Below are positions 26,529-36,019 of a DNA stretch of 64,000 bases, piece after piece (within the stretch, counting starts at the first letter, position 1; the number at the start of each line of letters is the position of its first letter). The position numbers and the translations under genes were made by a program. The notes under the pieces were generated by a model. That model saw only the letters and a list, made by a program, of their open reading frames with translations. It was not told the origin of the DNA and made no database searches. The stretch comes from Ignavibacteriales bacterium (lineage in GTDB: Bacteria > Bacteroidota > Ignavibacteria > Ignavibacteriales > Melioribacteraceae): positions 62,001-126,000 of the forward strand of contig JAGUYK010000006.1 in NCBI GenBank assembly GCA_020061355.1, in the 5' to 3' direction.

Positions 26529-28724
26529 ATGAGATCACGATATAAAAGTTTTATTAAATCATCTTTCCTTTTTCTTTTAATTTCTTGTTCACGTTGTATC
26601 CTTGTTCTGATTTTTCTTCTTTCTTTCTTTTCTTCTTTCATTTTATTGAACGCACAGACAAAAACAATTACGGCAACAAGAGTAACCACCGCCCCCATTA
26701 TTGATGGTCTGCTTGAAGATGAAGTATGGCGGCACGGAATCACAATGAACGATTTTTTACAGCAGGAGCCGGTACCGGGCGGTAATCCTTCTTTAAGAAC
26801 CGAATTTAAAATCATCTACGACGAAGAAAATTTATATTTAAGTGTAATGTGTTTTGATGACGAACCGGAAAAAATTATTGCACGCGAAATGAAGTGGGAT
26901 GGATTTATAAGTGCCGATGATAATATCAAACTTATCTTCGATACATTTAACGACGACCGCTCTGCATACTGGTTCGGAACGAATCCGCTTGGGGCACAAA
27001 ACGATGCTCTTCTTACGGGATTCGAGATGAAAGATTTTAACGAGGACTGGGATGGTGTGTGGGAAGTTGAATGTGCAATTTTAGATAATGGTTGGAGCGC
27101 CGAATTCAGGTTTCCGTTTTCTATTTTCAAATTTCATGATAAACAGAATCAGGTTTGGGGATTTAATATACTTAGAGCAATCCGCAGAAAAAATGAAGAA
27201 GTGCTATGGACTTCAATCGGTAGAAATCTAGGCTTGCTTAAGATTGCGGAAGCCGGAGATCTTACTGGAATTGATAATATTAAAAGAGGAAACCCTGTTT
27301 ATCTGATGCCTTACTTTTCTGTCGGAGCTCAATTTGTAGATGGAGATAAAAAATATTTAGCCGAGCCCGGACTTGATATTAAATATGGTATAACAGAAAC
27401 ATTATCTCTCGATGTAACCATCAATACTGATTTTTCACAGGTAGAATCGGACCGCGCACGCATTAATCTATCACGCTTTCCTTTATTCTTTCCCGAAAAT
27501 AGAGAGTTCTTCCTGGAAGGCAATAGGACATTCGATTTCAATTTAGGTGGGAACAATAACTTATTTTACAGCAGAAAAATCGGAATAAGCGGCGGTCAGG
27601 AGGTTCCGATAATCGGCGGAGCTAAGTTAGTGGGAAGAATGGGTGATTTTGAAATCGGTTTGATTGATATGCAGACTGCAGAGAAGAGCGGTGAACCATC
27701 TACAAATTTCGGAACTGCACGCATCAAATACGATCTTCTCAATCAGTCGTATGCAGGGTTTATGGTAACAAATAAACTTACGAAAGATAAACATACAAGT
27801 TCTCTTGGAGGCGATTTCCGTTTTTCATTCAATGATTTTCTCGGTGATAAAAATCTTATCATTCAATCTTCCATTGCAAGATCTGACCTTCAGAACGGTT
27901 CTAAAAATTCCTGGGCGGGGAATTTCTTTATTGATTATCCCAACGATTTGATCGATACATATTTACGATACCGTTTTATTCAATCCAATTTTGATCCGGA
28001 AATTGGATTTGTGTCCCGCCATGGTTATCAGCAAATAGTTTATGATCTGGAAATATCGCCCCGCATTAATAGTGGTGGAATTAAAAAGCTGCAGTTCGAA
28101 CCGATAGAAAGCTCAATGATTTTTAGCGGCAATGGTGTTTTGCAATCTGCTGAGTTTTCTGTTAGTCCTTTAGGAATTGAATTCGATTCCGGTGATGAAA
28201 TTGGAATCGGAATACACCGGACATTCGATAGACCGGATGAAGACTTTGAAATTTTTGATACAACAAAAGTTAAAGCTGGGAGTTACTGGTATACCACATA
28301 CGGAATCGGATTTGAAACTTCGCCAATGAGAATGGTTTATGGTGAGCTCGATTTTATAACCGGGGGATACTACAACGGAAGCAGATCAGAACTTGAAGGA
28401 AGAGTTACATTTACTGTAAATAAAAATCTAACAATTGGCGGCGACTTCACATACAACCACATAAAAATTAATAACAGTGTGCTCAATACAAGCGAAGTTG
28501 GCGCACGCCTCGCATACACATTTTCCAAACATGTTAACTCATCGGTCTTTACACAGTGGAACAACGAAATTAATGAAATGAATATAAATTACCGCTTCAA
28601 CTGGAAGCCGAAGATCGGAAGTGATTTCTATCTTGTTGTTAACCAGCTTCTTTCTACAGAAAATAAAATCCGCTCTAAAGACATTACAATACTGGCTAAA
28701 TTTGTATGGATGTTTGTGATCTAG
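26529..28724 (+). CDS. CBM9-DUF5916 outer-membrane protein, copy 2
   Basis: A 731-residue paralogue of the preceding gene. It has an unusually long, hydrophobic N-terminus (about 40 residues, homopyrimidine-rich DNA) ending in LLNAQ, then APIIDGLLEDEVW and the DUF5916 signatures FSQVESDRARINLSRFPLFF and FPENREFFLEGNRTF. Sequence divergence from copy 1 is large, so this is an old duplication. A later start at the MRSRYKSF methionine plus a shorter signal is conceivable. Confidence 0.85.
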   Translation: MRSRYKSFIKSSFLFLLISCSRCILVLIFLLSFFSSFILLNAQTKTITATRVTTAPIIDGLLEDEVWRHGITMNDFLQQEPVPGGNPSLRTEFKIIYDEENLYLSVMCFDDEPEKIIAREMKWDGFISADDNIKLIFDTFNDDRSAYWFGTNPLGAQNDALLTGFEMKDFNEDWDGVWEVECAILDNGWSAEFRFPFSIFKFHDKQNQVWGFNILRAIRRKNEEVLWTSIGRNLGLLKIAEAGDLTGIDNIKRGNPVYLMPYFSVGAQFVDGDKKYLAEPGLDIKYGITETLSLDVTINTDFSQVESDRARINLSRFPLFFPENREFFLEGNRTFDFNLGGNNNLFYSRKIGISGGQEVPIIGGAKLVGRMGDFEIGLIDMQTAEKSGEPSTNFGTARIKYDLLNQSYAGFMVTNKLTKDKHTSSLGGDFRFSFNDFLGDKNLIIQSSIARSDLQNGSKNSWAGNFFIDYPNDLIDTYLRYRFIQSNFDPEIGFVSRHGYQQIVYDLEISPRINSGGIKKLQFEPIESSMIFSGNGVLQSAEFSVSPLGIEFDSGDEIGIGIHRTFDRPDEDFEIFDTTKVKAGSYWYTTYGIGFETSPMRMVYGELDFITGGYYNGSRSELEGRVTFTVNKNLTIGGDFTYNHIKINNSVLNTSEVGARLAYTFSKHVNSSVFTQWNNEINEMNINYRFNWKPKIGSDFYLVVNQLLSTENKIRSKDITILAKFVWMFVI

Positions 28725-28806
28725 ATAAAGAAGAAGGGAGTGGACGGAAAACGTGAAAAGTAAGATGGAGTACTAAATTTTATATCATCGAAATCAAATT
28801 AAAGAT

Positions 28807-29181
28807 ATGAGAAATAGAGAAGGTTTATTGAAGGCATTTGAAGAATTGAAAGAAGCATTGAAAAACTGCAACAGCAGCAAACTGGAAAAAATAATATCGG
28901 ATGATTATTCTGGTTTCGGGTTGCAGGGCACAATTGAAGACAAAGAAAACATTATACAGCACTTCAAGCCGGGCGGCATAAAATTATCAAAGTACGATGT
29001 GGAAGAACTTAAGTATGAGGTTCTCGATAATGTTGGTTTGGTTTCCGGAATAGGAATAATTGCCGGAAGCTATGGCACATATGAATTTAAACACACGGTT
29101 CTTTTTACGGATATATTTAAATATACCGGAGGAGTGTGGAAATATTATAAATCTCAGGTTACTGAAATAACCGTCGCTTAA
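28807..29181 (+). CDS. SnoaL/NTF2-like fold protein
   Basis: A 124-residue protein with the pattern of small DUF4440/SnoaL-like domains: an N-terminal helix (LLKAFEELKEALKNC), a KLEKIISDDYSGFG segment, and a sheet ending in KYTGGVWKYYKSQVTEI. No signal peptide. These folds serve as enzymes or ligand-binding modules, and the role here is unknown. Confidence 0.65.
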   Translation: MRNREGLLKAFEELKEALKNCNSSKLEKIISDDYSGFGLQGTIEDKENIIQHFKPGGIKLSKYDVEELKYEVLDNVGLVSGIGIIAGSYGTYEFKHTVLFTDIFKYTGGVWKYYKSQVTEITVA

Positions 29182-29335
29182 AAGCAAATCAAACTGATAA
29201 TTAAGATAAAAAGAAAACAGCTAAGCGGTTTCAACGGTTGATTTTTAGAAATTATTAGCATTGTCCGGAAATGAAATGCTACTTTCTTATCGGAAAGGGC
29301 AAAAAATGTTTCGGACCGGTTGTTTTGTAGTAAAA

Positions 29336-30541
29336 CTAGTTGACCATATAGAAGAAGTAACCCAGAACCGCTCCGCCCGCAACGATATAAGCTGCGTTGA
29401 TCTTTTTACTCGTTAAGAATGCAATAGTGCTAAGTATGGCAATCAGCCATGTCTGCCAATCAACCAGAACCTCTGTAACCAACTTAATGCCCACGACAAA
29501 CATTACCGCAACGGCGCTCACATTAACAGCGTCTAAAAATTTAGAAAGATATTTAGAGTTCCTGATGCGTGGAATAATTGGATTCAATATCAGGACAAAA
29601 ATAAATGCGGGTATAATAATTCCAATTGTTGCGAGAACGGCTCCCGCTATTCCGGCAATTTGATAACCGATGAATGTTGCGGAGGAAAGAAACGGTCCCG
29701 GTGTAAACTGTCCAACGGCAATTGCATCTAACAGTTCCTGTCGCGTTAACCAGTTGAGCCCTTGAACAAATTCTCCGTCAAAATAGGCAACCAGTACATA
29801 CCCGCTTCCAAACCAGACCGCACCTATTTTCAAAAACGAAAGAAATAACTTTGATAGAGACACTTCAGATCTGGCTAATTCTTGAACAACCGGAGTAATT
29901 GCAAAAAGAGAAAACATGGCGATGGGGGAAAATGAGTTGATAATATTTTTCTTTTCAGATAGATAGATAAAAAGTCCGCCGATAATTCCACCGAAAAGAA
30001 TTGAAAAGATTTCATTAACACCCAAGAAATTCGCAAGCGCCACAATTAATGCAAGCAAGATTAATTTCAATGACGATTTCATTCTCGTGATTGATGAGTG
30101 GCTCTTTTCTCTATTGGCAAAAGTTGGCTCATATTTAACCGCTTTACCTCCGAGTTTATACACTGCATTCAGAATAATAATTATTACCGCCGGTTTTATT
30201 CCATAAAGAAATGGCTTAACAGCCGGAAGATCTCCATACAATGCATAGAAATAAGCTATTACACCGGTTATTAGAACTGCGGGAAATGTAAAGCTTAATC
30301 CGGCAACGAGTGCCCCTGCAATACCCGCACGGTAATACCCGCAATGAATTGCCATTTCTGTGGAGTTTGGTCCGGGAATCAGATTTGTTGCACCAACAAG
30401 ATCGAGGAAGTGCTGACGGTCCATCCATTTCCTCTTCGAAATCACTTCGTCCTCAAAAATCGCAATATGAGCTGCGGGCCCGCCGAATGTGATCAGTCCA
30501 AGTTTTAAAAAGAGAAGTACAAGTTCTTTTAATTCCTTCAC
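29336..30541 (-). CDS. chrA: Chromate efflux transporter (ChrA, CHR family)
   Basis: A 401-residue long-chain CHR transporter made of two homologous halves. Half one has FGGPAAHIAIFEDEV and NLIPGPNSTEMAIHCGY; half two has GSGYVLVAYFDGEFV and GQFTPGPFLSSATFIGY. About 10 membrane segments. The family exports chromate by proton antiport, though many homologues have no proven substrate. It overlaps the upstream doxX-like gene by four bases. Confidence 0.88.
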   Translation of the reverse strand: MKELKELVLLFLKLGLITFGGPAAHIAIFEDEVISKRKWMDRQHFLDLVGATNLIPGPNSTEMAIHCGYYRAGIAGALVAGLSFTFPAVLITGVIAYFYALYGDLPAVKPFLYGIKPAVIIIILNAVYKLGGKAVKYEPTFANREKSHSSITRMKSSLKLILLALIVALANFLGVNEIFSILFGGIIGGLFIYLSEKKNIINSFSPIAMFSLFAITPVVQELARSEVSLSKLFLSFLKIGAVWFGSGYVLVAYFDGEFVQGLNWLTRQELLDAIAVGQFTPGPFLSSATFIGYQIAGIAGAVLATIGIIIPAFIFVLILNPIIPRIRNSKYLSKFLDAVNVSAVAVMFVVGIKLVTEVLVDWQTWLIAILSTIAFLTSKKINAAYIVAGGAVLGYFFYMVN

Positions 30542-30978
30542 TTATGCGATGCAGATTTCTTCAAGAGATATTTCTCAACCGATAGTTTCCCTTTATCGGC
30601 AAACATTATTATGATCGAGCCGATAAACATTGCCCAATCTGTACGTGAATCGTGTGCCACCTTCCAGAACCCGTCGTTTAATAGAATGGGAATCTTGGTT
30701 GAGATTATTGCAACAGTCATTATAATTATAAGCGGGATAGCTGCAAAACGTGTGTACAGGCCGATCAGGATTAAAAGTCCGCACACAATTTCAAATACCG
30801 GAACTAAATAGCCAAACAACTCTGGTATCGGAAGACCGATCTTAATAAATCTGCCGACTCCAAGCTGATCGGGATATAAAAATTTCTGAATCCCTTCTGA
30901 AAGGAAAACAGTTCCAATCATTATTCTGATAAGCAGAAAAACGTATTTTGTTTTTATGCTTTTGAAGGGGAATTTCAT
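30538..30978 (-). CDS. DoxX family membrane protein
   Basis: A 146-residue membrane protein with four hydrophobic segments and the DoxX pattern LLIRIMIGTVFLSEGIQKFL near the start. The upstream ATG has ggag-like spacing. Its four-base overlap with chrA suggests co-transcription and translational coupling. DoxX-like proteins are linked to quinone or oxidative-stress functions, without a clear mechanism. Confidence 0.82.
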   Translation of the reverse strand: MKFPFKSIKTKYVFLLIRIMIGTVFLSEGIQKFLYPDQLGVGRFIKIGLPIPELFGYLVPVFEIVCGLLILIGLYTRFAAIPLIIIMTVAIISTKIPILLNDGFWKVAHDSRTDWAMFIGSIIIMFADKGKLSVEKYLLKKSASHK

Positions 30979-31215
30979 TTCGACTCCTATGAAAAATTGA
31001 TTGTAAGTTAGCTGATTTTTTTACGCAAGTAAATATTAATTCATTCTAATAATTTATTTTATTTCGCACGCAGAAATACATTATAATTACTACGTTGAAA
31101 AACACTGTTCTGGGGCGGGCGATATATGGTTGTGAAGAATGTTGTTTGAATAAAGGATTAACTGGATTAATTTTAAACTTATGGATTGGTTAATTGTAAG
31201 AAGAGGAGAGAAAAA

Positions 31216-32289
31216 ATGATATTTCGTTCACTTCTAAAACTGTCTTTAATCTTAGCTGCGGGATACTGTCACGCTTCTTCAGATACTCTGAATTGTTCTG
31301 CAGTTGAAGAGATCCGTTTTGAATCAGCTCATTTTGAAATTGCAGGTAATCTTTATTTGCCTAATTCATTTGCCAATTCAAAATCCCCATTAGTAATCTG
31401 GGTTTCGGGAAGTGGTCCGAGTTTCCGTACTGTAAAGACCCGCCAGACAATCAGACTTATAAATTGTTTTCTTGATGCCGGAATCGCATACTTTCGAATT
31501 GATAAACCAGGCTCAGGTGATTCTAAAGGTGAATTATCGGATGATAAACTTTTTGAACAGCTCTCTCAAATTGTTGTAGATGCAGTAAATGTGTTAATGA
31601 CTCATCAGAAGATCGATCCGGATCTGATCGGACTTTTTGGAAGCAGTCAGGCCGGGTATATAATGCCGCTCGCAATTGCAAATTCCCACTACATCAAATT
31701 TATGATAGGTTCATCATGTCCCGGCGAGAATTCAATCGACCAGTGGAATTACCTGATCGAAAAACAGATGATTTGTGAAGGAATAAGCCCGGAGCGTGCT
31801 GCAAAAAATGTTGAAATGTTCTCGATACTTCGCTCGACAAACAATAAAGAAGAGTTTGATAGGGCAATAAATTATTTTGTCGCGAATCCGATGATCGTTA
31901 AATCACTTAATTACGATTCAACATTTGCGGAGCGGGCGCGACAATGGTGGCCAAGAGAAATTAATGAGAACGACGAATCCCATTTCAACCCGATCTCTAT
32001 TGTTGAAAAAATGACGATTCCGATTTTCATGGTTTATGGCGATAAGGATACTCAAATAGATCCTGCGCAGGCAATAGATGCTTACAACATGGCATTGAAA
32101 AAGGCCGGCAATAATTTCTTCAGGATAGAATTAATCAAAGGTGTCGACCATAATATGTGCACTTCTGCAACAGGATGCTTGAACGAAATTACTGAACAGA
32201 ATAGAGCCGGAACGTATAGTTATTCCGAAAAATATTACGACGCTGTAAAAAACTGGATTGAAATGTTAAAAGATCATTATAAAAACTAA
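31216..32289 (+). CDS. Secreted alpha/beta hydrolase
   Basis: A 357-residue alpha/beta hydrolase with a signal peptide (about 1-21, cleaved after CHA). The nucleophile elbow GSSQAG places Ser144; the acid is in VYGDKDTQIDP and the His in GVDHN. The start at 31216 is preceded by aagaggagag; the longer frame from 31186 has no such site. Substrate unknown; similar to dienelactone-hydrolase/acyl-peptidase-like esterases. It is followed 17 bases later by a membrane protein gene. Confidence 0.85.
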   Translation: MIFRSLLKLSLILAAGYCHASSDTLNCSAVEEIRFESAHFEIAGNLYLPNSFANSKSPLVIWVSGSGPSFRTVKTRQTIRLINCFLDAGIAYFRIDKPGSGDSKGELSDDKLFEQLSQIVVDAVNVLMTHQKIDPDLIGLFGSSQAGYIMPLAIANSHYIKFMIGSSCPGENSIDQWNYLIEKQMICEGISPERAAKNVEMFSILRSTNNKEEFDRAINYFVANPMIVKSLNYDSTFAERARQWWPREINENDESHFNPISIVEKMTIPIFMVYGDKDTQIDPAQAIDAYNMALKKAGNNFFRIELIKGVDHNMCTSATGCLNEITEQNRAGTYSYSEKYYDAVKNWIEMLKDHYKN

Positions 32290-32306
32290 TCTGAAAGGAA
32301 AACAAA

Positions 32307-32954
32307 ATGTTCATTGGACATTTTGGGGTTGGGTTCGGTGCAAAGAAAGCCGATACAAGGGTATCGCTCGGCACATATATAATGGCTTCACAATTTATTG
32401 ATTTATTGTGGCCGATTTTTCTGCTTCTCAAACTTGAAGCTGTGCAAATAGAGCCGGGCAACACCGTTGTAACACCTCTCAATTTTATCTACTATCCCTT
32501 CTCCCACAGCCTGCTGGGTGTTCTTTTTTGGTCACTCTTATTCGGCGGTGTTTATTATATGATAAAGAAGAATCTAAAAGGATCGTTAATTCTCGGTGCA
32601 CTTGTTTTCAGTCACTGGCTTCTGGATCTTCTAACTCACGCTCCCGATCTTCCTCTTTCGCCTTGGAGTGACCTGAAAATGGGATTCGGTTTATGGAATT
32701 CGTTTTTAGGAACGGTAATTGTAGAAGTTTTGATTTTTGGACTCGGCGCATATTTTCTTACTACAACGCTCCGCTTCAATAAATTAAAAGGTAAAATAGC
32801 ATTATGGAGTTTGATCGGTTTTCTTACTCTAATTTATGCCATGAATCTATTCGGTCCTCCGCCTCCTTCGGTAGAGCCAATTGGATACATCGGGCTCGCA
32901 CAGTGGATTTTTGTCGCGTGGGGCTACTGGATCGATAAGCTTGCTGTTAAATAA
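32307..32954 (+). CDS. Membrane-bound metal-dependent hydrolase-like protein
   Basis: A 215-residue protein with five or six hydrophobic segments. The N-terminal HFGVGF, the YPFSHSLLG segment and the SHWLLDLLTHAPD segment resemble the YdjM/YbcI-type membrane metal-dependent hydrolase family, whose His/Asp residues are thought to bind metal. The actual reaction is not known. It is likely co-transcribed with the upstream hydrolase. Confidence 0.65.
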   Translation: MFIGHFGVGFGAKKADTRVSLGTYIMASQFIDLLWPIFLLLKLEAVQIEPGNTVVTPLNFIYYPFSHSLLGVLFWSLLFGGVYYMIKKNLKGSLILGALVFSHWLLDLLTHAPDLPLSPWSDLKMGFGLWNSFLGTVIVEVLIFGLGAYFLTTTLRFNKLKGKIALWSLIGFLTLIYAMNLFGPPPPSVEPIGYIGLAQWIFVAWGYWIDKLAVK

Positions 32955-33107
32955 TCATTATCAACTATCATTCTGTTCTTTTCACGATACAGGATGATCA
33001 AATATTTTGTACAGTAAAAAATAAAAACCATAGAATAATCTTCTAATACTATTTTTGCTCTGGCATTCGATTTGAAGATTAGTAATGATTTATAATTGGA
33101 GGGGATT

Positions 33108-33836
33108 ATGAAAAGTAATTTAAAAACAGCGTTCCTGGTTCTATCTTTATTAATCGTTACCGCATGTTCAACACAAAATCTATTTAAAGTCGACTCGCTT
33201 GATGAAAAAGTAGTTTATAACGGCAGGGAAATCGCAACAAAAGAAAATGATGACGTTTCGGTTTCGGTCGAATTCGATGGTCAATCGGAAAAAGATTTTG
33301 TGTTCTTTATCCATATCAAGAACATTTCTGAAGATACAATCTTTGTTACACCACGCGACATATTCGTTGAAGCACTTAAAAAAGATTTAACTGAGGTTGA
33401 TAAGCGATTCGGTCTGATGTGGGCGGCAGATCCGGAAATCGAACTTAAACAGATAAGCAAAGAGAAGGAGAGCCGAAAGACGATGCATGGTGTTACAACC
33501 GGATTGAATGCAGCATTCGCATTGATCAGCATTATCGGTGACCTTTCGGATAATAATAAACATAGCGACGGGCATAAGGTTGTGCGCAATGTTGCGGTCT
33601 GGGCAGATAATCAGATACGCGAAGAGATCGATTATAATGAATCGATGAGGCATCTTGAATCACAGAGAGAGTTCTGGGGAAATGAAGTTCTAAGAAATAC
33701 CGATCTTTTCAAAGATGCTGAGGTCGGGGGATTAGTGTTCATACCGTTTAATCCCAAGATAAAATATATGCGGCTTGTAATTCCAATCGGCAATACCGAT
33801 TTCGAATTCTACTTTAAGCAGGTTAAGATTGATTGA
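33108..33836 (+). CDS. Putative lipoprotein, unknown function
   Basis: A 242-residue protein starting at the ATG after ggagggg; an in-frame TTG at 33096 is less likely. The lipobox is at LIVTAC. The protein has a beta-rich domain (VSVEFDGQSEKDFVFFIHIKN style) and a central helical hydrophobic stretch (GLNAAFALISIIGDL). I do not recognise the family. Followed by a strong terminator. Confidence 0.7.
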   Translation: MKSNLKTAFLVLSLLIVTACSTQNLFKVDSLDEKVVYNGREIATKENDDVSVSVEFDGQSEKDFVFFIHIKNISEDTIFVTPRDIFVEALKKDLTEVDKRFGLMWAADPEIELKQISKEKESRKTMHGVTTGLNAAFALISIIGDLSDNNKHSDGHKVVRNVAVWADNQIREEIDYNESMRHLESQREFWGNEVLRNTDLFKDAEVGGLVFIPFNPKIKYMRLVIPIGNTDFEFYFKQVKID

Positions 33837-33851
33837 CAGCCAAATAGAGCA

Positions 33852-33900
33852 AGATCATGATCATGAACATAATCTTGATCATGATCTACTTTTTCTTTTT
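33852..33900 (+). terminator. Strong GATC-rich Rho-independent terminator
   Basis: A perfect 12-bp stem (agatcatgatca 33852-33863 with tgatcatgatct 33876-33887) is followed by acttttTCTTTTT. The stem arms are built from repeated GATC/CATG words. Confidence 0.85.
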
Positions 33901-33958
33901 GTACTAATTGCACCCATCACTATTCCTTTTTAAGTTTGCCTAACAATTTTCGGATTTG

Positions 33959-34822
33959 ATGAAAACAATCCTCCTGCTTCTCACTATTTCGATAGGCGTT
34001 CTATTTCCATACGGACACGAGTATACTTTCTTAATCCGGTATTTCCTGATGCTAATGCTCTTCTTCTCATTTCTTGACGTTAAAGTTGATAAAGAGATCA
34101 TAACAAAAAAACATTTGGTAATACTTTTTACAATTCTTATTTCTTCTTCTCTAATTTTTTTATTTATTAAACCGTTCAGCATTGAACTCGCACAAACGGC
34201 TTTCATAACTGCAATAGCACCCACAGCAATTGCTGCCCCGGTTATCATAAGTTTGAAAAGAAAAAAAGTAGAGTTTGTTGCATTCTCCCTTCTTCTAAAC
34301 AATTTTGTAGTTGCATCATTAATTCCATTTATGCTTCCATTCGTTGTACAAAATAATGCAGACATTTCAATACTGGATATTCTCTTTCCAATACTAATTA
34401 CCTTCTCGGTTCCATTTGCTGCTGCACAGATACTCAAAATTGTTTCTCCAAAATTTTGGAGAAAACTTGTTAACTGGAAGGACGTCTCGTTCTACATATT
34501 AATACTAAACATTTACATCGCAACATCGGATGCCTCCAATTATATCCGCTCGGAATTTTCAACCAATCTCGAAATTGTTTTTCTTATTGCCGGTTCATCA
34601 GCTCTTCTATGTATTTTCTTCTTCTCGCTTGGTTGGTTTATCGGCGGGAAAGAGTATCGACATGAGGCGAGCCAGTCTCTCGGTCAGAAGAACAATGCAT
34701 TTACAATCTGGATTGCACTGACTTTTATGAATCCAATCTCTGTTGTCGGTCCGGTTTTCTATGTCTTTTTCCAGAATCTATATATCTCGTACGAACTGCA
34801 TAAGCATCGGCACTCGCAATAA
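33959..34822 (+). CDS. BASS-like (bile acid:sodium symporter family) transporter
   Basis: A 287-residue membrane protein with eight or more hydrophobic segments. The layout and motifs (a LMLFFSFLDV segment, FITAIAPTAIAAPVI, and a final region with SLGQKNNAFTIWIAL) match BASS/arsenite-permease-like transporters of the NhaA fold. I chose the ATG at 33959 over an adjacent TTG. The substrate is not predictable. Confidence 0.72.
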   Translation: MKTILLLLTISIGVLFPYGHEYTFLIRYFLMLMLFFSFLDVKVDKEIITKKHLVILFTILISSSLIFLFIKPFSIELAQTAFITAIAPTAIAAPVIISLKRKKVEFVAFSLLLNNFVVASLIPFMLPFVVQNNADISILDILFPILITFSVPFAAAQILKIVSPKFWRKLVNWKDVSFYILILNIYIATSDASNYIRSEFSTNLEIVFLIAGSSALLCIFFFSLGWFIGGKEYRHEASQSLGQKNNAFTIWIALTFMNPISVVGPVFYVFFQNLYISYELHKHRHSQ

Positions 34823-34950
34823 TATTTTCAAGCCTGATACAACTTTTCTTTCGATTCCGGCGTCAAATCATCATAATTTTTAATGGATTTTGTGTCCTTT
34901 TTAATTAAATTATTATGTCTCACTAATAAATGAAAGGGGTTGGGGAACAA

Positions 34951-35931
34951 ATGAACAAATTCTTCAAAGTATTTGCATACATCATTGGGGGAGTTGCTGT
35001 ATTGGTAGTTGCATTCCTTATTTATTTTAATTCATCATATCCAAAAGTTGATCCGCCGTCAAATGAGAAAGTTGAAGTTACGCCGGCGAGAATTGCAAGA
35101 GGCGAGTATCTCGCCAAGCATGTTGCTGTTTGTATGGATTGCCATTCAACGCGTGACTGGTCAAAATTTTCCGGTCCGCCGGTTGCAGATACATGGGGTA
35201 AAGGAGGCGACAAATTTGGCGAAGAGATTGGATTCCCGGGTACACTCTATTCTAAAAATATTACTCCGGCATCATTAAGCAATTGGAGTGATGGAGAAAT
35301 AATCAGAGCTATAACTTGCGGTGTAAACAAAAACGGCGATGCTTTCTTTCCGTTAATGCCCTATCTGAATTATAACAACATGACAAAAGAAGATTTGTAT
35401 TCAATCGTTGCATACATACGTTCACTTAAACCGATTGAGAACAATGTACCGGAAGGCAGTTTAGATTTTCCACTTAACTTTATTGTGAAAACACTTCCGC
35501 CTCAGTCATATCATCCATCAAAGGAACCGGATAAAAACAGCCCCGTTGAATATGGAGAGTACGTAACAAAAATGGCTGCGTGTTTCGATTGCCACACTCA
35601 ATCAGTTAAAGGTGAATACATAATGGAAAAAGCTTTTGCCGGCGGTGCCGAATTTAATTTTCCGGGCGGTGTTGTAAAAAGCGCAAACTTAACACCGGAA
35701 AAGAATTCAGGACTAGGCGGCTGGACAAAAGAACAATTCATTTTACGCTTTAAAGCAATGGATCCGGATAGCAATCAAATTCCATCGGTTAATATGACAG
35801 ATTACAATACTGCAATGCCATGGACGATGTACGCCGGAATGAGCACGGAAGATCTCGGCGCAATCTATGATTACCTTCATACTCTTAAACCGATTTATAA
35901 CTCCGTTGCAAAATGGACTCCTAATAAATAA
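34951..35931 (+). CDS. Diheme c-type cytochrome
   Basis: A 326-residue protein with one N-terminal membrane anchor (about residues 8-25) and two c-type haem sites, CMDCH at 61-65 and CFDCH at 211-215, each in its own cytochrome c domain. Such diheme proteins pass electrons from periplasmic dehydrogenases to oxidases. A start seven codons upstream (34930) exists, but the ATG at 34951 has the better purine-rich spacing. No partner dehydrogenase is adjacent. It ends in a clear terminator. Confidence 0.88.
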   Translation: MNKFFKVFAYIIGGVAVLVVAFLIYFNSSYPKVDPPSNEKVEVTPARIARGEYLAKHVAVCMDCHSTRDWSKFSGPPVADTWGKGGDKFGEEIGFPGTLYSKNITPASLSNWSDGEIIRAITCGVNKNGDAFFPLMPYLNYNNMTKEDLYSIVAYIRSLKPIENNVPEGSLDFPLNFIVKTLPPQSYHPSKEPDKNSPVEYGEYVTKMAACFDCHTQSVKGEYIMEKAFAGGAEFNFPGGVVKSANLTPEKNSGLGGWTKEQFILRFKAMDPDSNQIPSVNMTDYNTAMPWTMYAGMSTEDLGAIYDYLHTLKPIYNSVAKWTPNK

Positions 35932-35935
35932 TTAT

Positions 35936-35980
35936 ATGTCGGCATAGACTTCTAATCTGTGCCGACATTTTTCTCTATTT
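35936..35980 (+). terminator. Rho-independent terminator after cytochrome gene
   Basis: A 9-bp perfect stem (atgtcggca 35936-35944 with tgccgacat 35960-35968) is followed by tttttctctatttt. Confidence 0.85.
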
Positions 35981-36019
35981 TATCATAGATTACCTATCAA
36001 AATTTTTGGATACTCACAA

